DNA of 64,000 bases, taken from NCBI RefSeq assembly GCF_018688155.1, contig NZ_CP061312.1, positions 868,001-932,000 of the forward strand. The letters are read 5' to 3'. Of this stretch, positions 18,176-27,111 are shown piece by piece; position 1 is the first letter of the stretch, and each line of letters opens with the position of its first letter. The translations under genes and the position numbers were made by a program. Origin of the DNA: Polynucleobacter sp. AP-Sving-400A-A2 (GTDB taxonomy: Bacteria; Pseudomonadota; Gammaproteobacteria; Burkholderiales; Burkholderiaceae). The notes beneath the pieces are model-generated. The model saw only the letters and a list, made by a program, of their open reading frames with translations. It searched no databases and had not been told where the DNA came from.

Positions 18176-18252
18176 GTAATCCGCTTATTTTGCCCTATAG
18201 ATAGGCTTTCTTGGCCTTTTTTCACTTTTTGGCTCATTTGAATGCGATGCAA

Positions 18253-18297
18253 CAATTTTCCACATAGTAAGAAATACTATCATTATGTGAAAAATTG
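18253..18297. promoter_or_regulatory. Long inverted repeat between the sensor kinase gene and aceE
   Basis: Arms of 13 bases (CAATTTTCCACAT and ATGTGAAAAATTG) match at 12 of 13 positions across a 19-base spacer that itself contains AGTA-N5-TACT. It sits in the 203-bp divergent region, 77 bp from the kinase start and 81 bp from the aceE start. There is no T-tract in terminator position. Candidate operator for the divergent promoters; the factor is unknown. Confidence 0.5.
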
Positions 18298-18378
18298 CTT
18301 GTTTACACCCATAGACCTTCCTAGAATATTGCCTATAAAGTGAATTAATAAAAACGATATAACTAATGGAGGCAGTTT

Positions 18379-21075
18379 ATGGCAGCGGTTCCAGAACAAA
18401 TTTTGGGTAGCGCAGGAAAACAAGATGCTGATCCAGGCGAAACCCAAGAGTGGTTACAGGCTCTTGATGGCGTTATTCGGAATGAGGGTCCAGAGCGTGC
18501 TGCTTATCTCATTGATCAGCAAATTTCTCATGCCCGAGTGAATGGAGTGAACCAACCCTTTCATGCTGAAACTCCCTACATCAACACAATCCCTGTAGAG
18601 CAGCAAGCACGTCTACCAGGCGATCAAAATGTCGAGCATCGCATCCGTTCCTACACGCGTTGGAACGCAATGGCTATGGTCTTGCGTGCCAATAAAGATA
18701 CCAACGTTGGTGGTCATATTTCTTCTTTCCAGTCGGCGGCAACTCTATATGACGTCGGCTTTAACCATTTCTGGCATGCCCCATCTCCAGAGCATGGTGG
18801 CGATCTCATATTTGTTCAAGGGCATTCTGCCCCCGGTGTTTATGCTCGGGCCTATATGCTCGGTCGCTTATCGGATGAGCAGCTGAATAACTTCCGTCAA
18901 GAAGTGGGTGGCAAAGGCATTTCTAGCTATCCACATCCTTGGTTGATGCCCGATTTCTGGCAGTTCCCAACAGTATCGATGGGTCTTGGACCCATCATGG
19001 CTATTTATCAAGCACGCTTTATGCGCTACATGCAGGATCGTGGATTCATTCAAGCCGAAGGTAGAAAGGTTTGGGCCTTTCTCGGCGATGGTGAAACTGA
19101 TGAACCAGAATCACTGGGTGCTATTGGTATGGCCGGCCGTGAAAAATTAGATAACCTGATTTTTGTAGTGAACTGCAACCTTCAACGTCTTGATGGGCCT
19201 GTACGTGGTAACGGTAAGATTATTCAAGAGCTCGAAGGTGAGTTCCGCGGTGCAGGTTGGAATGTAATCAAGGTAGTTTGGGGCGGTCATTGGGATGCTT
19301 TATTCGCTCGCGATAAAAAAGGTATCTTGATGCAGCGTCTTGGTCAGATTGTCGATGGTGAATACCAGACCATGAAAGCCAAGAGTGGTGCCTACGTACG
19401 TGAAATCGTTTTCAATACACCCGAGTTAAAGGCATTGGTCAGCGACTGGAGTGATGACGAAATTTGGCAACTCAATCGCGGTGGTCATGATCCCCATAAG
19501 GTATTTGCAGCTTTTCATTCAGCCGTAAATCACAAGGATCAACCAACCGTCATTTTGGCTCACACCATCAAAGGCTACGGTATGGGTGCCTCGGGTGAGG
19601 CGATGAATATTGCCCATCAAGCGAAGAAGATGAATGCAGATGATGTGCGTCGTTTCCGTGATCGTTTTGAGATTCCCGTAAAAGATGAGCAACTAGAAGA
19701 AATGCCTTTAGTGAAATTCGCTGAAGGAAGTCCAGAGCTTGAGTACATGAAAGCTCGCCGTCAAGAGTTGGGGGGCTACTTGCCACAGCGTCGCATGAAG
19801 GCTGAGAGCTTACCTGTTCCTGCGCTTGAGGTATTTGCTCCATTACTAGAAGCAACTACCGATGGTCGTGAGATTTCTACCACGATGGCCTTTGTTCGCA
19901 TACTCAATACGATTGTGCGCGACAAGGTGTTGGGTAAGCGGGTTGTTCCGATTGTTCCGGATGAGTCACGCACCTTTGGTATGGAGGGCATGTTCCGTCA
20001 ATTAGGTATTTGGAATCAGCTAGGCCAGCTTTACACCCCAGAAGATCATGATCAATTGATGTTCTACAAAGAAGATAAGACTGGTCAGATTTTGCAAGAA
20101 GGCATTAATGAAGCGGGTGGTATGTGCGACTGGATCGCCGCTGCCACTTCATACTCAACGCACGGCGTACCGATGCTGCCTTTTTATATCTTCTATTCCA
20201 TGTTTGGTTTCCAGCGCATTGGTGACCTCTGTTGGGCTGCTGGTGATATGCGTAGTCGTGGATTCTTATTAGGCGGTACTGCCGGTAGAACGACTTTAAA
20301 TGGTGAAGGTCTTCAGCATGAAGATGGACACAGCCAAGTATGGAGCGCTTCAATTCCAAACTGCATTAGTTATGACCCTTCATTCTCGTTTGAGGTAGCC
20401 GTAGTCATTCAAGATGGTATGCGCCGTATGCTGGCTGAACAAGAAGATGTCTATTACTACATCACTTTGATGAATGAGAACTACGCTCATCCTGCTATGC
20501 CCAAAGGAGCGGAGCAAGACATCATTAAGGGTATGTACAAACTCAAGTCGGTTGGCGATGCTAATACGAAATTGCGTGTACAGCTATTAGGTTCGGGAAC
20601 TATCTTCCGTGAAGTTATTGAAGCCGCTGAAATCCTAAATAAAGATTGGGGTATTGCTTCCGATTTGTGGGGTTGCCCAAGCTTTACTGAACTTGGTCGT
20701 AATTGGAATACAGTTCATCGTAATAATCTTCTAAATCCAACTACAGCACCTGCTTTATCTCATGTAGAGCAGTGCCTCAAAGATACTGCGGGCCCGATCA
20801 TCGCTGCTACTGACTATGTCCGCTTGTTTGCTGAGCAAATTCGCCCAGCCATTCAGCATCTAGGCCGTCGCTTTGAGGTGCTAGGAACAGACGGTTTTGG
20901 ACGCTCTGATACTCGTGAAAAATTACGTGATTTCTTTGAAGTAGATCGTCGCTGGATCGTTATCACAGCCTTGCGCTCTTTGGTGGATGCTGGCCAGTTG
21001 GATCGTCAAAAGTTAGCCGAAGCAATTCAGAAGTACGGCATCGACACCACCAAGCCAAATCCAATGACGGTTTGA
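18379..21075 (+). CDS. aceE: Pyruvate dehydrogenase E1 component, homodimeric
   Basis: An 898 aa thiamine-diphosphate enzyme that decarboxylates pyruvate and passes the acetyl group to the lipoyl arm of E2. The length and full-length (non-alpha/beta) form match AceE. The ThDP/Mg motif runs from GDGETDEPES at about 236 to NLIFVVNCNLQRLDGP. HGVPMLPFYIFYSMFGFQRIGD and GGTAGRTTLNGEGLQHEDGHS are AceE hallmarks. A GGAGG lies just before the ATG. It heads the aceE-aceF-lpdA operon (gaps of 15 and 9 bp). No PdhR site was recognised upstream; the inverted repeat at 18253 may be the control site. Confidence 0.97.
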   Translation: MAAVPEQILGSAGKQDADPGETQEWLQALDGVIRNEGPERAAYLIDQQISHARVNGVNQPFHAETPYINTIPVEQQARLPGDQNVEHRIRSYTRWNAMAMVLRANKDTNVGGHISSFQSAATLYDVGFNHFWHAPSPEHGGDLIFVQGHSAPGVYARAYMLGRLSDEQLNNFRQEVGGKGISSYPHPWLMPDFWQFPTVSMGLGPIMAIYQARFMRYMQDRGFIQAEGRKVWAFLGDGETDEPESLGAIGMAGREKLDNLIFVVNCNLQRLDGPVRGNGKIIQELEGEFRGAGWNVIKVVWGGHWDALFARDKKGILMQRLGQIVDGEYQTMKAKSGAYVREIVFNTPELKALVSDWSDDEIWQLNRGGHDPHKVFAAFHSAVNHKDQPTVILAHTIKGYGMGASGEAMNIAHQAKKMNADDVRRFRDRFEIPVKDEQLEEMPLVKFAEGSPELEYMKARRQELGGYLPQRRMKAESLPVPALEVFAPLLEATTDGREISTTMAFVRILNTIVRDKVLGKRVVPIVPDESRTFGMEGMFRQLGIWNQLGQLYTPEDHDQLMFYKEDKTGQILQEGINEAGGMCDWIAAATSYSTHGVPMLPFYIFYSMFGFQRIGDLCWAAGDMRSRGFLLGGTAGRTTLNGEGLQHEDGHSQVWSASIPNCISYDPSFSFEVAVVIQDGMRRMLAEQEDVYYYITLMNENYAHPAMPKGAEQDIIKGMYKLKSVGDANTKLRVQLLGSGTIFREVIEAAEILNKDWGIASDLWGCPSFTELGRNWNTVHRNNLLNPTTAPALSHVEQCLKDTAGPIIAATDYVRLFAEQIRPAIQHLGRRFEVLGTDGFGRSDTREKLRDFFEVDRRWIVITALRSLVDAGQLDRQKLAEAIQKYGIDTTKPNPMTV

Positions 21076-21090
21076 TAAGAGACGGATACT

Positions 21091-22404
21091 ATGAGCCAAC
21101 TAATTGATATTAAAGTCCCAGACATTGGGGATTACAAAGATGTGCCTGTCATCGAGGTATTGGTAAAAGCCGGTGATCGTATTGAGAAAGAGCAATCTAT
21201 CGTTGTTCTGGAGTCAGACAAGGCAACCATGGACGTCCCCTCATCGCACTCAGGGCTTGTGAAAGAGGTCAAGGTGAAGGTGGGTGACTCTATTTCAGAG
21301 GGCGCTATTGTTCTGGTACTTGAGGAGAGTGGCGCAACTGCAGCTCCAGTTGCTACACAAACCGCCGCCGCTCCCGCAGTAGCGAAAATGGAATCTGCTG
21401 AGGCACCAGTGCCCAAAGTGGAGCCACCAATTATGCGTGCACCAGCACCACCTCCTGTTGGTAATGCCCCGGTTGAAATGGATCCAACAGCCAGTCACGC
21501 CAGTCCTTCAGTCCGTAAATTTGCACGTGAACTCGGTGTCACGGTTCATCAAGTTAAAGGCTCTGGCCCCAAAGGCAGAATCACCCAAGAAGACGTGCAG
21601 GCTTTTGTAAAGGCTGCAATGAGTGGCGGAGCCGGCAGCACATCAACTGCATCTGGCGGAAGCTTAGGCGGCCTGAATCTCATTCCTTGGCCAAAAGTCG
21701 ATTTCTCTAAATTTGGTGAGACAGAACGTCAGCCACTCAATCGCATTAAGAAGCTGACCGCCGCTAACCTGGGTCGTAACTGGGTCATGATTCCTGCTGT
21801 GACTTATCACGAAGATGCCGATATTACTGATCTCGAGGCATTTAGAGTGCTAACCAATAAAGAGAATGAAAAGCAGGGCCTCAAAATCACCATGCTGGCT
21901 TTCATGATGAAAGCTGCCGTAGCTGCGCTCAAAAAATTCCCTGAATTCAATAGCTCTATTGATGGTGATGACTTAGTGTTGAAGAAGTATTTCAATATCG
22001 CCTTTGCCGCTGATACGCCAAATGGTTTAGTGGTGCCCGTGATTCGTGATGCAGATAAAAAAGGTATTTTTGAGCTTGCTCGTGAAACGTCAGAGTTAGC
22101 CGCACTAGCGCGAGATGGAAAACTGAAGCCCGAGCAAATGCAGGGCGCTAGTTTCACTATCTCTTCCTTGGGTGGCATTGGCGGCACCTATTTCTCACCA
22201 ATCGTGAACGCTCCTGAGGTAGCAATTTTGGGTGTCAGCAAAGCTGCTATGAAACCAGTTTGGGATGGTAAGCAATTTGTGCCACGCTTAATTTGCCCAT
22301 TGTCACTCAGTGCCGACCATCGTGTGATTGACGGTGCTTTGGCAACGCGTTTCAATGTCTACATCGCTCAGCTGATGTCCGACTTCCGTCGCGCTGCGCT
22401 ATAA
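21091..22404 (+). CDS. aceF: Pyruvate dehydrogenase E2, dihydrolipoamide acetyltransferase
   Basis: A 437 aa E2 core protein that transfers acetyl from lipoamide to CoA. It has one lipoyl domain (1-78; Lys44 in ESDKATM is lipoylated), an Ala/Pro-rich linker (about 80-135), an E1/E3-binding domain (ASPSVRKFARELGV to ITQEDVQAF) and a catalytic domain ending SADHRVIDG with His410 and Asp414. Enterobacterial E2 has three lipoyl domains; the single domain here is paired with an extra lipoyl domain on E3 (next gene), a known betaproteobacterial arrangement. Confidence 0.96.
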   Translation: MSQLIDIKVPDIGDYKDVPVIEVLVKAGDRIEKEQSIVVLESDKATMDVPSSHSGLVKEVKVKVGDSISEGAIVLVLEESGATAAPVATQTAAAPAVAKMESAEAPVPKVEPPIMRAPAPPPVGNAPVEMDPTASHASPSVRKFARELGVTVHQVKGSGPKGRITQEDVQAFVKAAMSGGAGSTSTASGGSLGGLNLIPWPKVDFSKFGETERQPLNRIKKLTAANLGRNWVMIPAVTYHEDADITDLEAFRVLTNKENEKQGLKITMLAFMMKAAVAALKKFPEFNSSIDGDDLVLKKYFNIAFAADTPNGLVVPVIRDADKKGIFELARETSELAALARDGKLKPEQMQGASFTISSLGGIGGTYFSPIVNAPEVAILGVSKAAMKPVWDGKQFVPRLICPLSLSADHRVIDGALATRFNVYIAQLMSDFRRAAL

Positions 22405-22413
22405 GGAAAAGAT

Positions 22414-24213
22414 ATGGCTAAGCAAATTATTCTCGTACCGGATATTGGTGATTATTCAGATGTACCAGTGATTGAAGTGCTCATTAAGGTGGGTGATGTC
22501 ATTGAAAAGGAGCAGCCATTACTCGTTCTAGAATCTGACAAAGCAACGATGGAAATTCCAGCAGATACAGCTGGAACTGTTCTGAGTATTTCAGTCAAAG
22601 CTGGAGATAAGGTTGGTAAAGGTAGTGTTGTAGCGGAGATTGAAGTGGGGGTGGCAACAACTGCACCTCAAGCTTCTGCTCCTGCAACCCCATCAGTTCC
22701 TGCCCCTGCTTCTGCTCCTGTAGCAGCGCCTGTCATCAGCACTCCTATTGCCGGTCAATACAGCGGCAAAGTGGATCATGAGTGCGAATTGCTCGTCTTA
22801 GGCGCAGGACCAGGTGGCTATAGCGCCGCCTTCCGAAGTGCAGATTTGGGTATGAGTACTATTTTGATAGAGCGCTATTCAACTCTCGGTGGTGTTTGCT
22901 TAAACGTGGGTTGTATTCCTTCGAAAGCCTTGCTTCACACAACCGCAGTCATGGATGAAGTGAAAACGATGTCCAAGCATGGCATTAGCTATGGTGCGCC
23001 CAAGATTGAGATTGATCAATTGCGCGGCTATAAAAATTCAGTGATTGCGAAGTTAACGGGTGGATTGGCCGGCATGGCAAAAGCCCGTAAGGTTAGTGTA
23101 GTGCGTGGATTAGGCCGATTCTTAGATGCAAATCACGTTGAAGTGGAGTTAACTAAGGGTGATGGCCAAGACTTAACAGGGCAAAAAGAAGTGATTCGTT
23201 TTCAGAAGGCGATTATTGCAGCGGGAAGCCAGCCAGTAAAATTACCATTCTTGCCAGAAGATCCTCGTATCGTAGATAGCACTGGTGCCTTATTACTCAA
23301 GAGTATTCCAAAGCGCATGCTGGTCATCGGTGGTGGCATTATTGGTTTGGAGATGGCTACTGTTTACAGTACCCTAGGCTCCCGTATCGATATTGCTGAG
23401 ATGATGGATGGCCTCATGGCCGGTGCAGATCGTGATTTAGAAAAGGTCTGGGAGAAATTTAATGCCGGCCGTTTCGAAAAGATCATGTTGAAGACCCGAG
23501 CATCTAAAGCTGAAGTCAAGGCTGAAGGTATTTCGGTGAGCTTTGAAGGTGAGGGCGCTCCCTCAGAGCCGCAGACTTACGACTTAGTATTGGTTGCAGT
23601 TGGACGTACGCCAAATGGCAAGAAGATTGATGCATCGGCTGCAGGCGTTGTTGTAGACGAGCGCGGCTTTGTCCCCGTCGACAATCAAATGCGCACCAAT
23701 GTGCACAACATCTTTGCGATTGGCGATATTGTTGGTCAACCCATGCTTGCGCACAAAGCAGTTCATGAGGGTCACGTTGCCGCTGAAGTCGCTGCGGGTG
23801 AAAAATCCTATTTTGACGCTAAGCAAATTCCATCGGTTGCATACACTGACCCTGAGGTGGCTTGGGCAGGCTTGACTGAAGAGCAGTGCAAAGCTCAAGG
23901 AATCGCCTATGAAAAAGGTTTATTTCCGTGGGCAGCTAGCGGAAGAGCGATTGCCAATGGTCGTGATGAAGGTTTCACTAAACTGATTTTTGATGCGACC
24001 AGCAAACGTATTATTGGGGGCGGTATCGTTGGTACGCATGCCGGCGATTTAATTGGCGAAGTCTGTCTTGCTATAGAGATGGGTGCTGACGCTGTGGATA
24101 TTGGCAAAACGATTCATCCACATCCAACCCTAGGCGAATCGGTTGGTCTAGCTGCAGAGTCTGCACTTGGTCACTGCACTGATTTACCGCCTGTAAAGAA
24201 GAAAGCGCATTAA
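22414..24213 (+). CDS. lpdA: Dihydrolipoamide dehydrogenase (E3) with N-terminal lipoyl domain
   Basis: A 599 aa fusion. Residues 1-78 are a lipoyl domain (Lys43 in ESDKATM), a Pro/Ala linker follows to about 115, and the rest is the FAD disulfide oxidoreductase that reoxidises dihydrolipoamide with NAD. Visible features are LGAGPGGYSAAFRSADLG near 130, the redox pair Cys162/Cys167 in GGVCLNVGCIPSKA, the NAD loop VIGGGIIGLEMA, and the C-terminal active-site HPHPTLGES. Similar lipoyl-E3 fusions are known in Neisseria and Burkholderiales. It ends just before a strong bidirectional terminator. Confidence 0.96.
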   Translation: MAKQIILVPDIGDYSDVPVIEVLIKVGDVIEKEQPLLVLESDKATMEIPADTAGTVLSISVKAGDKVGKGSVVAEIEVGVATTAPQASAPATPSVPAPASAPVAAPVISTPIAGQYSGKVDHECELLVLGAGPGGYSAAFRSADLGMSTILIERYSTLGGVCLNVGCIPSKALLHTTAVMDEVKTMSKHGISYGAPKIEIDQLRGYKNSVIAKLTGGLAGMAKARKVSVVRGLGRFLDANHVEVELTKGDGQDLTGQKEVIRFQKAIIAAGSQPVKLPFLPEDPRIVDSTGALLLKSIPKRMLVIGGGIIGLEMATVYSTLGSRIDIAEMMDGLMAGADRDLEKVWEKFNAGRFEKIMLKTRASKAEVKAEGISVSFEGEGAPSEPQTYDLVLVAVGRTPNGKKIDASAAGVVVDERGFVPVDNQMRTNVHNIFAIGDIVGQPMLAHKAVHEGHVAAEVAAGEKSYFDAKQIPSVAYTDPEVAWAGLTEEQCKAQGIAYEKGLFPWAASGRAIANGRDEGFTKLIFDATSKRIIGGGIVGTHAGDLIGEVCLAIEMGADAVDIGKTIHPHPTLGESVGLAAESALGHCTDLPPVKKKAH

Positions 24214-24233
24214 GTAATCCTCTTTGCCTTGAC

Positions 24234-24267
24234 AAAAAAGCCCCGAAAAAAAATCGGGGCTTTTTTT
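24234..24267. terminator. Strong bidirectional intrinsic terminator between lpdA and the phasin gene
   Basis: AGCCCCGA and TCGGGGCT pair perfectly around an A-rich loop, flanked by A6 on the left and T7 on the right, so it works for both converging genes. It closes the aceE-aceF-lpdA operon and the minus-strand phasin gene. Confidence 0.9.
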
Positions 24268-24309
24268 GTATATCTTTGCAATAAGAGTGATGCAGTCGTT
24301 ACATAATTA

Positions 24310-24876
24310 TTATTTCTTATTACTTTTTTTACTCACCGTTTGATTGCCTGATTGCACGTTCTTTTCAACTGCGCTAGTTGCATGGTTCAGATTTGTTTGA
24401 GCAACCTCTACAGCGTGTTTCACTGCCTTCTGACTGGTTTCAAATACACTGGCAGCAGATGTGATTGCTTGTTTCATGGCATGGACTGCAGCATCTGAGC
24501 CTGCTGGCGCAGCCTTGGTCCAGTCTTCTACTAAGGCATTCATTTTTTGCTGGCCTGCTTGAAATTCTTTTTCAGCAGACTTAGTAAAACTCGCTTGAGT
24601 CTCATGCGCTAATTCATAAAGATGGCGACTATAGGCCATTATTTTTTCAGCCATGGGCTGGACTGCTTCCGCCTGATGGGCAAGGAGTTGCTGTATATCT
24701 TTGACTTCAAGCGCTTTCTTGGCGCTACTCATGCTTTCACTCAGGCTTTGCTTGGCGATATGCATATTAAGCTCAATTAATTTCTCTATGCTTTGTAGTG
24801 CTTGATTAGTTAGCCCGCTTAAGGTTTCTAGGTTAGCTTTTTGTGCTGCAGCTATTTGTTCAGGCGTTAATTTCAT
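24310..24876 (-). CDS. Phasin family protein
   Basis: A 188 aa helical protein of the PHB-granule coat family. The N-terminus MKLTPEQIAAAQKANLETL followed by long amphipathic Ala/Gln/Glu/Lys-rich helices is typical; there are no cysteines, signal peptide or membrane span, and the tail is Lys-rich (KKSNKK). Phasins coat polyhydroxyalkanoate granules and influence granule size; no PHA synthase is in this window. Proximity to the pyruvate dehydrogenase operon is common in Burkholderiales and fits acetyl-CoA supply. It is transcribed convergently to lpdA from its own promoter. Confidence 0.9.
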   Translation of the reverse strand: MKLTPEQIAAAQKANLETLSGLTNQALQSIEKLIELNMHIAKQSLSESMSSAKKALEVKDIQQLLAHQAEAVQPMAEKIMAYSRHLYELAHETQASFTKSAEKEFQAGQQKMNALVEDWTKAAPAGSDAAVHAMKQAITSAASVFETSQKAVKHAVEVAQTNLNHATSAVEKNVQSGNQTVSKKSNKK

Positions 24877-24912
24877 CTCAATACCTTTGCTAATGATTTC
24901 ATGGCTTTGCTT

Positions 24913-24940
24913 ACTATGAGCTATATCTGTATAAAGTCAA
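24913..24940 (-). promoter_or_regulatory. Candidate sigma-70 promoter of the phasin gene
   Basis: On the minus strand TTGACT (24940-24935) is followed after 16 bases by CATAGT (24918-24913). The -35 matches five of six consensus positions and the -10 four of six; transcription would start about 30 bases upstream of the phasin ATG. Confidence 0.4.
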
Positions 24941-25003
24941 TTCATTTAGGCTACATTGAGTAGTATTTAATTTTTATATTGCAGCGCCCCAAGATCTGGA
25001 CAG

Positions 25004-25022
25004 AGGCTTAAGAAATAAGCCT
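25004..25022. promoter_or_regulatory. Perfect 7-bp dyad upstream of the EamA transporter gene
   Basis: AGGCTTA and TAAGCCT flank AGAAA, 46 bp before the transporter ATG, with a further GGCTTAA half-match at about 25030. Neither strand has a T-tract, so an operator is more likely than a terminator. Factor unknown. Confidence 0.3.
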
Positions 25023-25068
25023 AAAATCATGGCTTAACTAAAAATCCCACCCTTTCAATAAGTTATCC

Positions 25069-25956
25069 ATGAAATTGAAGCTTGATAGCCTGATTGCCCC
25101 CTTATTTGTATTAATTTGGAGTACGGGCTTTGTTATTGCACGCTTAGCAATGCCTTATGTTGAACCTGCTACCTTCCTGTTTTGGCGTTTCTCAGGGGTA
25201 TTAATGGCTATGGCATGCCTGAGCCTGGTCTGGAGAATCAGCTGGCCAAGTTGGTCTCAATTCAAGCACATAGCGGTTGCTGGCATATTGCTTCAGTTCG
25301 GCTATCTATTGGGTGTCTGGTTCGCAGTCCGGCTGGGGATGACTGCAGGCCTGGTAGCAATCATCGTAGGCTTGCAGCCCATCCTGACAGCTTGGTTCGC
25401 TGCCTGGGTATCTGAAAAAGTGACGGGACGCCAGTGGATTGGTTTGGGTTTCGGATTCGCTGGGGTAGCTTTGGTTGTCGCTGAAAAAATCGGCTTCACC
25501 TACATTCCTCCATTGAGTTACGTATTGGCTTTTGCTGCCTTACTCTCAATTACGTTTGGCACTCTTTATCAAAAGAAATTCTGTCCAGTCTTTGACTTGC
25601 GGGCAGGCTCATCGATTCAGTTTGGCGTATCCGCCATACTTTGCTTTGTTTGTATGTATTACTTTGAGTCTGCTGTCATGGTTTGGAATGCCCCAGTCAT
25701 CGGAGCATTACTGTGGGCGATTTTCCCGCTCTCGATAGGCTCCATCAGCCTGCTCTTTATGATGATTCGTAAGGGGGCTGCAACCAAGGTAACGAGTCTC
25801 CTGTATTTAACGCCACCCACCACTGCGGCGATGGCATGGTTCTTATTCGGCGAACCTTTTACCTTTATGATGGCAGGTGGTTTATTGCTCACGATGACTG
25901 GAGTTGTTCTAGTTAACCGAGGTCAAACAAGTACAGTTGCTACGATTGCAGAATAA
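25069..25956 (+). CDS. EamA/DMT-family transporter
   Basis: A 295 aa inner-membrane protein with ten predicted helices in two EamA repeats, as in drug/metabolite exporters such as RhaT and YdcZ relatives. LIWSTGFVIARLAMPYVEPATFLFWR at the N-terminus and the PPTTAAMAWFLFGEPFT stretch in the second repeat are typical. The substrate cannot be told from sequence. It stands alone, divergent from the phasin gene and followed by pbpG after 86 bp. Confidence 0.88.
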   Translation: MKLKLDSLIAPLFVLIWSTGFVIARLAMPYVEPATFLFWRFSGVLMAMACLSLVWRISWPSWSQFKHIAVAGILLQFGYLLGVWFAVRLGMTAGLVAIIVGLQPILTAWFAAWVSEKVTGRQWIGLGFGFAGVALVVAEKIGFTYIPPLSYVLAFAALLSITFGTLYQKKFCPVFDLRAGSSIQFGVSAILCFVCMYYFESAVMVWNAPVIGALLWAIFPLSIGSISLLFMMIRKGAATKVTSLLYLTPPTTAAMAWFLFGEPFTFMMAGGLLLTMTGVVLVNRGQTSTVATIAE

Positions 25957-26042
25957 GTTGTCTTTAATGGTAAAAAACTGCAGCTGGGAACTAAAAGTTA
26001 TTTATCATTCCGTATGTTAAAAGTTTTGGAAGGCAATTTGGG

Positions 26043-27083
26043 ATGTATTTGAATCGTTTTTGGCTTCTTGCCCACATCTGCCTAATTTCGTTTGGAGTTG
26101 CTACCTCTTCTCCGGTAATCGCAGCTAACTCAGATTCCCAAACTGCAAAGTCCACCAAATCAGCAGCAAAGGCGCCTGCAAAATCAGAGTCAAAAAAGGT
26201 AGTTAAGTCATCTAAAAAATCAAAAACAGTGAGGACCACTGTTACTCGTTCAGTCGAGCCTGTTGTCCCACTAAGACCCTCATTTGCAACAGCACTGGGT
26301 TTGCGCGGTCAACATGACGATTTGAGTTTAAAGTCCAGCGTAGCTATGGTGGTTAATCAAGATACCAAGGAAGTGTATTTTGAAAAGAACTCCTCGGTCA
26401 GTTTGCCGATCGCTTCTATTACCAAGCTGATGACTGCAATGGTTGTACTTGATTCTAAATTGCCTCTAGATGAAACCATTGTTATCAATGCGGATGACGT
26501 ACATATTTATCGTGCATCCCGTCTTGCTGGGGGGACGGTATTAACAAGAGAGGAGGCGCTCTTACTAGCACTAATGTCCTCTGAGAATCGCGCAGCCTAC
26601 ACGCTTGGACGAAACTACCCAGGCGGTATTACTGCATTTATTGACGCTATGAACCGTAAGGCTAAAGAGATTGGGATGACGCATTCTCATTTTGCTGATC
26701 CTACTGGCCTCTTAAGTGAAAACGTTGCGTCCGCAGAAGATCTGGCACGTATGTTGAGTGTTGCTTATCAATACAAAATGATTCGAGAGTTTTCTACCTG
26801 GCCAGATTTGACTATGATGATTGCCAAGCGACCCCAGAAGTTTCTTAATACTAATCGCTTGGTACGTGCAGGCGATATGAATATCGGCCTACAAAAAACG
26901 GGATTTATTAATGCAGCAGGCAAGTGCTTAGTGATGCAGGCCCGTGTGAACAACACACCTTTGCTACTGATTTTCTTGGACTCTGTTGGAACGCAATCGC
27001 GTTTTGCTGATGCCGTGAGAGTACGCGATTGGTATGAGCGTATGCCAATGGGTGAGCCTCAGGCAATTCGTCGATTGATGTAG
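26043..27083 (+). CDS. pbpG: D-alanyl-D-alanine endopeptidase (PBP7-type)
   Basis: A 346 aa exported serine peptidase of the S11 family that cuts D-Ala-meso-DAP cross-links in peptidoglycan. A signal peptide (about 1-28) is followed by a Lys/Ser/Ala-rich linker (30-70) and then the penicillin-binding fold: SITK (nucleophile Ser125, Lys128), SEN (180-182) and KTG (285-287). There is no C-terminal amphipathic anchor, in line with the PbpG type and unlike DacA. GGAAGG precedes the ATG. It converges with the IclR gene, with no clear terminator in the 28-bp gap. Confidence 0.92.
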   Translation: MYLNRFWLLAHICLISFGVATSSPVIAANSDSQTAKSTKSAAKAPAKSESKKVVKSSKKSKTVRTTVTRSVEPVVPLRPSFATALGLRGQHDDLSLKSSVAMVVNQDTKEVYFEKNSSVSLPIASITKLMTAMVVLDSKLPLDETIVINADDVHIYRASRLAGGTVLTREEALLLALMSSENRAAYTLGRNYPGGITAFIDAMNRKAKEIGMTHSHFADPTGLLSENVASAEDLARMLSVAYQYKMIREFSTWPDLTMMIAKRPQKFLNTNRLVRAGDMNIGLQKTGFINAAGKCLVMQARVNNTPLLLIFLDSVGTQSRFADAVRVRDWYERMPMGEPQAIRRLM

Positions 27084-27111
27084 GAATTGCATTACTAAGC
27101 AAGATTGAGTT

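Noticed and set aside
18302-18339. A sigma-70 promoter for aceE from TTTACA, TAGAAT and TATAAA hexamers
   Set aside because: No pair has acceptable spacing (14, 21 or 26 bases), so I do not report a promoter.
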